Positions 57,887-64,000 of a DNA stretch of 64,000 nt are shown piece by piece. The DNA is from Hibiscus mutabilis (taxonomy: Eukaryota; Streptophyta; Magnoliopsida; Malvales; Malvaceae): contig CM033728.1 of assembly GCA_019671005.1 (NCBI GenBank), forward strand, positions 26,053,099 to 26,117,098, read 5' to 3'. The notes under the pieces are model-generated. The model did not search any database and was not told the DNA's origin. It worked only from the letters and a program-made list of their open reading frames with translations. A program made the position numbers and the translations under genes. Positions within the stretch are counted from its first letter, which is position 1. Every line of letters begins with the position of its first letter.

Positions 57887-57891
57887 CCCCA

Positions 57892-58885
57892 CATGGAAAA
57901 AGGCCAAGGGGCTGCATGACATGGAGAGGCTATAGAGGTGTATGGATCGTGTCAGCATAGATCTGACACTTATGGCATATTCAGGAGTAGTTAATACAAT
58001 CTCCTTCTAAAGTTGCCAATAATACCCAAAGCGCATGATTCTTCTGGCCATGGCGAAACCACTAGGGTAGGTCCCATAAACCCCTTTATGAACCTCTTCT
58101 AAGATCATTTGAGCTTCTTTAGCACCTATTCCCCTCAACAATACTTGGTCTCGACTTTTCTTGTATAAGATTTCTCCATCAAGAACATTCTTCGATGCCA
58201 TTTTTCTGATTGTTTTCTTTTCGTTCTCAATAGCCTGAGACGAGTACTGTCGAGACTTTATATACTGTAGAAAGTCATAATACCATGAAAGACCATCTAC
58301 TTCTTCTTCCACGTCATAATAGTGAGCTGGGGAATCCTGCATTTGCAATTTGATCGGCATCATTTCAGCACCTTCACTTGCTTTAAACGTGGCGGCTAGA
58401 GTGGCTAAGGCATCAGCCATTTGGTTATCTTCCCTAGGGAGATACTTAAAAGTAATCTCAACAAATTCTTTAATTAGTTGAAGGACCAACTTATGATATC
58501 CTACCAGTTTTGCATCTTTTGTCTCCCATTCCCCTCGAATCTGGTAGACAACCAACACAGAATCCCTATAAACTCTCAGGGTTTTACTTTTCCTTTCAAT
58601 AACTGCTCGCAGACCCAAGACGCAAGCCTCGTATTTTGCCATGTTGTTAGTGAAAAAAGATTTCATCCGGGTGGTGAAAGGATAATGATTTCCTTCGGGT
58701 GAGACCAAGACTGCCCCAATGCCTCATCCCAAAGTATTTGCAGCACCATCGAAATGCATAACCCATGATTCTATTGGGGAATCATCTTCCTCAGTCGTGA
58801 TACACATCAAATCTTCATCAAGAAAATTAAAGCTCAATGCCTCATAGTCTTCACATGCTCAACTTGCCAAAAAGTCATGTAGCAC
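57892..58885 (-). pseudogene. RNase H and integrase N-terminus, element E
   Basis: On the minus strand, MHFDGAANTLG (about 58765) gives the first catalytic Asp; a TGA follows it. The open frame 58708-58007 holds KYEACVLGL (Glu), YRDSVLVVYQIRGEW (Asp) and NQMADALATLA (Asp), a complete RNase H. It continues into the integrase zinc region with EVHKGVYGTYPSGFAMARRI and YYWQL. The remaining finger (58006-57892) contains a stop and lost cysteines, and ends at the insertion of F. Sequence right of about 58885 no longer matches. Confidence 0.88.
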
Positions 58886-59389
58886 ACTCAACGTGCATTC
58901 GATGATTAAATACACATTGAAGATGTTACTAAATTATTTAGCTGATTTCCTGACTTGTAATTTTTTTTAAAATATCCGACATAAAACTACCTTATAAATT
59001 AACCAATGAATAAATTGATACATGTCCACTATAGAATATCATAAATTTGGAATGTCTTACTGATGTTTGGCAGATTACAGCTTGATTAACATGCTTAACT
59101 CCTCTTCTGGTAAGTTTCCAATAACCTACGCGTGAAACAGCACACGCTAGGTATACACTTAGTGAAACAACTATACATTGAAGTAAAGCATTTCAATGTA
59201 TAGAAATAACATAAAATAAACTTATTAAAGTCATTCCTCTGTCATTTAACAGTGCTATACATTTCCTGCAAAATGACAAGCAAATCCCAATTACAGTTTA
59301 TATCATAACATCAAACCTTTATTTTATTAATCAAATATACGTTAAGCTTTTTAACTTAACTGCCTGTATAAATATATTTCATGTATTTT

Positions 59390-60185
59390 CACCCAAAGTA
59401 CAAAATCATGTGATGCCATGGTATGCGAGTCATAATGACACCGTAGTGTCTACGACGCCATAGCTTCTGCTTCGCTGAAGCGACTGAGATGAGTACATAC
59501 TCGAGGATGCTCTTTGCTCCTCATACTCGCACATTTTGTGCTATGTAACACCGTAGTGTTTGAACCAAATCCGTAGAGTCTATCTCGACCCTGAAGAGTC
59601 TATCTCGACCCCAAAGAGTCTATCTCGACCCCGAAGAGTCTATCTCGCACCGTAGTGCTATGACGCAGCTGCTAGGACTCTATGGATATCCAACTATACC
59701 AAAGACTTCACAATAGTACTTGGGCAAAATCAACATTCCATGTTCAAAGAATTAATATAAATCATAATTGTTGATAGATATATATCCAAAGTCATAATAT
59801 CATTTTTACTTTATCAGTAGAAAATACGATAGACTTACTAGCCTATCCACCTGCATAAAAGCATTTCATAAATTATAGCCCAAAGTACAATTTCATGTGA
59901 ACCTATGGTATATGAGTCATCATAACGACATCGTAGTGTCTGCAACGCCGTAGCGTCTGATGGTGAGTACGTACTCAAGGGCGCCCTTTGCTCCTCATTA
60001 TAGCATCTTTTTGTGCTAGTCGACACCGTAGTGTCTAAACATCACTGAAGTGACTGCAACGCCATAGCGTCTGATATCAACACCGAAGTGTCTGAATCGC
60101 ACCGTAGTGCTAGATTGCAACTGCTATGACTCTTATGGATATTCAATTATACCAAAGACTCTCACACTAGTACTTGGGCATAACA
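59390..60185 (-). repeat. Internal duplication of about 450-490 bp in G
   Basis: Segments starting CAAAGTACAAAATCATGTG (about 59394) and CAAAGTACAATTTCATGTG (about 59882) run in parallel to AGTACTTGGGCA (59717 and 60170). Both are full of CACCGTAGTGTCT and GACGCCATAGC words. Confidence 0.8.
59565..59655 (-). repeat. 21-bp repeat AGAGTCTATCTCGACCC
   Basis: Four consecutive copies of GAAGAGTCTATCTCGACCC (the first GTAGAG, the last ending CGCACC). Confidence 0.9.
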
Positions 60186-62531
60186 ATATAATATTTTTAT
60201 ATTCAATATTCAATCCTTCGATACTATTATCCATAATTCGATAATAGGCAATTCATATCCAAATATCTAAAATCTGATTTATCTTAGATAAATCATTATG
60301 CATATCAATGTATCAAATGTGCCACTTAATACTTCATGTCATTTACATAACTTTGATCAACATACATTTTCATTAATATCAAGGTCGGTTCATCGCAAAT
60401 CATCCTATTTATCAATATTCCATAAATATATATAATGCAATCACTCATATCACATATATAATAAATAAGTAAAAAATGCACTCACCTAGGCCATTTATTA
60501 GCATGCCTCACTAAATTCTACTCGATCCTTTCCTTCGTAGTACCTCGAATCTTCTTTTTATTATGATTTGACTTCATTAACCACATGAATATAAACAAGC
60601 ATTTGTTAAATTCACTTCTAACAATATTTCAATCAAGCTATCTAATCATTTAACATAAAAATTTCCATAAATTTCCTTCATTCCTTATGATGTCCAAAAA
60701 TTCATTTTGGTCCTTAATGACCAATCAGAACTTCCAATAATTCTTTCGAGCTTGTTATCAAAAATTTAGATACAAAATGTATCAAATTCTATTTTCTGGC
60801 AACTTGTCCTACCCTCAGAGTTTTACTTCTAAAGATCAAAATACACATAGGATCTTAATATCCTTCATACTGTAAGAACTAGATTTGATAACGATTCTAA
60901 TGATATAAGCGAAATAAATTAGCAAAATCTACAAAAATTATGAAAATTCTTCAAACTCCCGTCACAAAGCTGTCATGAAAGAAACTGCTATGTAAATATT
61001 CCGACCTCCATTCGATTAAAAATTCATATATTTTAACTTGGAACTCGAAATCAGTTTTCGTTTGTTGGAAATGAAACTAGACAAACAAATCTTTACATCA
61101 ATATAAAATTCATCATCTAACTATTTTTGTAGAATTTATGGTGAATTTTTGAAGTCACTGCCAAAAATTCAATCTTCTACATAGCTTTCCATAATAAACT
61201 TCTAATTTATACTAACTTCTTCTTATTTTTCTACTTGTCAATTTAGTCCCATCACTTGGTTCAAACCACCAATTCATCATCTTCTTCATCAAATAATTAT
61301 TCGAAATAATTCTCTCTAATTTTCTTTCTTTGCCAAAATAGTCACTAAAATGCAAAGGTAAGGATTCAAACTTCTTAACTTTGCAATTTAGTCCTCAAAT
61401 CAACATTACTGCCTTAATTATATTATTTTATCTAAAAAATAAAATTTAATCCCCATCCAATAATTCATTTCCTATTTGGTCACTTGATTTTGACAAATTG
61501 TCAAAATGGTCACTAATTCGATTCAACATCGGTTTAGCATTCTAACATCAAATTCACATCTCCAACATCATTAATTATATAAATACACTCAAATTTCATA
61601 AAATTTAGATTCGGTCCCTTAACTTTGAAGCTTGCTGAATTGGTCCTAATATATTTAACTTAGGGTTTTGCTTCCAAACAACAAATCAAGCGTACTTGAT
61701 CATTAATCCAACATCACAAACCCAAAGTTAGACTTAAATCCATAAACCCTAATCTTCTCCATATAAACCAAAATATGTAGGTAACATGATTTTAACATCA
61801 TATAAGCTTGATTCCAACTTAAATTCAACCATGGAATCATAAAATTTCAAAAGCCCCAATTTTGTTCATAAACCCTAATTTCTTCATCATATCAAATCTG
61901 ATCAATCAAGCAAGTATTCTATGAATTATTTACATCAAAAGATAGAGCTCGAAGAATAGAACAACTTTATAGTTCGAAAGATTACCTTAAAACCAAGATT
62001 CAGGGCTTAAATCGAGCTTAGAAAATTTCCTTCTTCTTTCTCCTCTTCACCACGGTTTTGGAGAGTAATTTGCTGATAATTCCTTCATGTTTTCATGTAT
62101 TTATGCCACTTGTATTATAAAAAATAAATTTCTAATTTATTAAATTCCACTTTACAAAAATACCCTCCAACTAGATCTATATTTCTAATTTGCCATTTTG
62201 TAACATTCCAACTAGACTTAGTTGGATTCTAATAAGCCACTATTAATCAATAAAATAAATCTCAAAATTCCTTCCATGTCCCTTTTGGGCAAAATGACCA
62301 AAATGCCCTTTACCGATCAACTTATTCATAAAATTGTCATTCCATATCATTTCAATTAATTTAATTTTTTCCTGATCTTTTTAGCATCCAAATAGTCATA
62401 AAATATTTTATGACTCTTCTAAGATCCATGGAACTATATCTGAAATTTTAGCTAGATCCAATTTACCGATAATTATCGAGAATTTTATCAGCTACTAAAT
62501 AAATTCCTTAATCAAAATAAATCATAGGATT

Positions 62532-62807
62532 CATCCTGAATTGAACTAAAAATATTTCCAAAACTTGGGAGTAATTCTTTTATATCCTTCTTCTATCATA
62601 TAGTAAAATTTCATAATTTTCCAAATCGATCCGGATGCCCGAATTCCACTTAAACATTGACTGTGATTTCATCCTGAATCGAACTAAAAATATTTCCCAA
62701 ACTTGGGAGTAATTTTTTTTATATCCTTCTTCAATCATATAGTAAAATTTCATAATTTTCCAATTCGATCCGGATACCCGAATTCCACTTATACTTTGAC
62801 TGTGATT
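62532..62807 (-). repeat. 138-bp tandem duplication in G
   Basis: CATCCTGAA begins at 62532 and again at 62670. The two units agree to CTGTGATTTC with about ten differences. Confidence 0.88.
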
Positions 62808-62894
62808 TCCCAATAATCGAAATATCGGTTCAAACCAGAATTCCACATTTGATCCACACCCTTAGATAATATATCTATTTATGAAATGAAAACA

Positions 62895-63978
62895 TGTTGG
62901 GCTCGATGAATCAACCGTTCTTGCTTGCCAAGTGGTGGAGAAGTGATTTCTTGGGTGATGGTGATGGAAGCAAAAGATATAAAAAGTTTGCACAAGGATT
63001 TAGAGTTGTTCGGCTTTCTAACCAAAGCCTACATCCACTACCTTAGCACACCACTAAGGATTTCCCAATTCACTATGAATTCTTCCCCTTTTCAAGGCTT
63101 AGGAGGCAACCTTTACAACCTAGACCAAATTACCAAGTCTAGCATCTAAAGCTTACAACCCAAGCTTTGGGAATCCTCTCAAACAAAGAAATAAAGCAAA
63201 CAACAAAATCTCTCTACAAGATAGATGTTTGCACTCTTTAAGCTCTCGCCGAAAACCTAAAACACGTGAGCATTCATTGACATTTAAGCTCACAAGTGTT
63301 GTCTATACAAAGAATGAGAAAATTAAGCACTAAGACAAATTTGAATCATAATGTTGTTGGCTTGAAGATCATTAGTTGTTGTTGAAGCTTTGATGTCTCT
63401 TTTATACTCCCAAATGAGTTCCTAGCCATTGGAGACTGTTGGAATTGAATTAGAGCCGTTGAAGCCTCTATTTCCCACAATTAATACAGTTATGGTGTTG
63501 CCCGTATCGATACGCGGGTATCGGTATCGGTACGGGTACTAGTCGTTGTGCCCACTCTGGCTATACGTATCGGTACACCCTGGACTGTATCGATACGCCC
63601 TTGTCCATTTCGCTACGCCCTATGTTTTGAATAGCCGTTGGGGGTAGTTAAAATAGGGATCGGTACGCGTACATGCGTATCGGTACGACCCTATCCGTAT
63701 CAGTATGCCTAGGAGCTTATCGATACGGTTTTTCAATTCTAGAAAATTTTTGTAGCTGAAACCCTTGGACCGTATCGATACGGGGTATACTGTATCGGTA
63801 CGCCTGTGTTAAAAACAACATTTTGGCTACTTTAAAACATTTAAACTCATTTCCAAAACCTCTGAAAAACTTCTCAAACTTATTTTCAAGCTGTTTGGAC
63901 TTAAAAGCATTTTTGAAATCTTTTCAAATTAGTCCAAAACTATTTTTCAATTATTATATCAAAACTAATATCCTAACA
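62895..63978 (-). repeat. 3' LTR of a Ty1/copia element (SIRE-like)
   Basis: On the minus strand it starts TGTTAGGATATTAG at 63978, after a purine tract, and ends GAGCCCAACA at 62895, 1084 bp. The internal region lies beyond the window. It sits inside G; the adjacent AAACA (62890-62894) should be the target duplication. It contains a dense CGTATCGATACG array. The 74-codon open frame at 62925 is probably chance. Confidence 0.83.
63495..63800 (-). repeat. CGTATCGATACG palindrome array, copia LTR
   Basis: Perfect palindromes lie at 63503-63514 and 63771-63782. About ten relatives lie between them (CGTATCGGTACACC, TGTATCGATACGCC, CGTATCAGTATGCC, TTATCGATACGG). Confidence 0.9.
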
Positions 63979-63992
63979 ATCTCCCCCTTTAT
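63979..63992 (-). promoter_or_regulatory. Polypurine tract of the copia element
   Basis: The minus strand reads ATAAAGGGGGAGAT directly before the LTR start, a form typical of SIRE-type and other plant copia elements. Confidence 0.85.
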
Positions 63993-64000
63993 GATATAAT

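Larger units (their letters stand above)
36753..58885 (-). mobile_element. Element E: Tat/Ogre-type Ty3/gypsy retrotransposon, split by D and F
   Basis: Read on the minus strand from right to left it holds an RNase H (58880-58007), integrase (58006-57892 and, after F, 51989-51140), a 3' untranslated region with a tandem array, a polypurine tract and the 3' LTR (38690-36753). The 5' LTR, gag, protease and RT are absent; the right end stops near 58885. Excluding nested D and F about 5.9 kb of E remains. Lineage is inferred from the integrase motifs and the LTR/polypurine signature. Confidence 0.88.
58886..62894 (-). repeat. LTR fragment G (same family as D LTR)
   Basis: It shares order and words with the D LTRs on the plus strand: ACGCGTGAAA near GTATACACTTAGTGA, ATGCACTCACCT, and the run before CACACCCTTA near 62870. 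It lacks the last roughly 190 bp at the right, where a copia LTR interrupts. The left edge near 58886 is approximate. It is longer than the D LTRs because of internal duplications. No coding sequence is seen. Confidence 0.72.

Noticed and set aside
62925..63149. 74-codon frame near the right end
   Set aside because: It lies within the copia LTR (minus-oriented) and runs antisense to it; no recognisable domain.

Overview
This window is plant nuclear DNA, probably from a eudicot angiosperm; I cannot name the species. It is almost entirely nested, decayed LTR retrotransposons. The primer-binding sites match plant tRNA-iMet and tRNA-Asp. The pol domains belong to plant Ty3/gypsy lineages (Tekay/Del-like chromoviruses, Tat/Ogre, Athila) and to Ty1/copia. 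The one convincing host gene is a two-exon WRKY transcription factor. There is no rRNA, tRNA, CRISPR array or bacterial-style operon.

Left block, 1-34741. Element A (1-5128, +) is a truncated Tekay-like element cut inside RNase H and joined to an inverted LTR of its own family (H, 5129-8345, -). A 109-bp scrap of copia pol (8346-8454) follows. Two related Tekay-like elements then lie head to tail. B (8455-20812) carries a copia-like solo LTR with a GGTTA target duplication. C (20813-32466) has two full LTRs of about 3.55 kb. To their right the copia sequence resumes with its RNase H end and 3' LTR (32464 to about 34274), so the A-H and B-C material appears to have broken up one older copia element.

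Middle, 34742-36752. A WRKY75-like group IIc gene lies on the minus strand (exons 35815-35499 and 35160-34983), with a TATA box and W-box cores upstream. A retrotransposon LTR begins about 0.94 kb upstream of its ATG.

Right block, 36753-64000. Element E (36753 to about 58885, -) is a Tat/Ogre-type element. It shows a 3' LTR, a polypurine tract, a long tandem array with an alternating two-monomer structure, and parts of integrase and RNase H. Two complete elements are nested in it with clean target duplications: D (39527-49807, -, Tekay-like, TSD TCCAC) and F (51990-57886, +, Athila-primed but without a complete pol, TSD CCCCA). A D-family LTR fragment follows (G, about 58886-62894, -). It is interrupted by the 3' LTR of a minus-strand copia element (62895-63978) that runs off the window.

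Almost every retroelement reading frame contains stops, frameshifts or deletions, so none looks able to move alone. The most unusual signal is the palindrome CGTATCGATACG and near variants, clustered in arrays of 200-350 bp. These arrays occur inside the LTRs of several gypsy elements and also inside the unrelated copia LTR at the right edge. Element F has its own set of recurring palindromes and hairpins.
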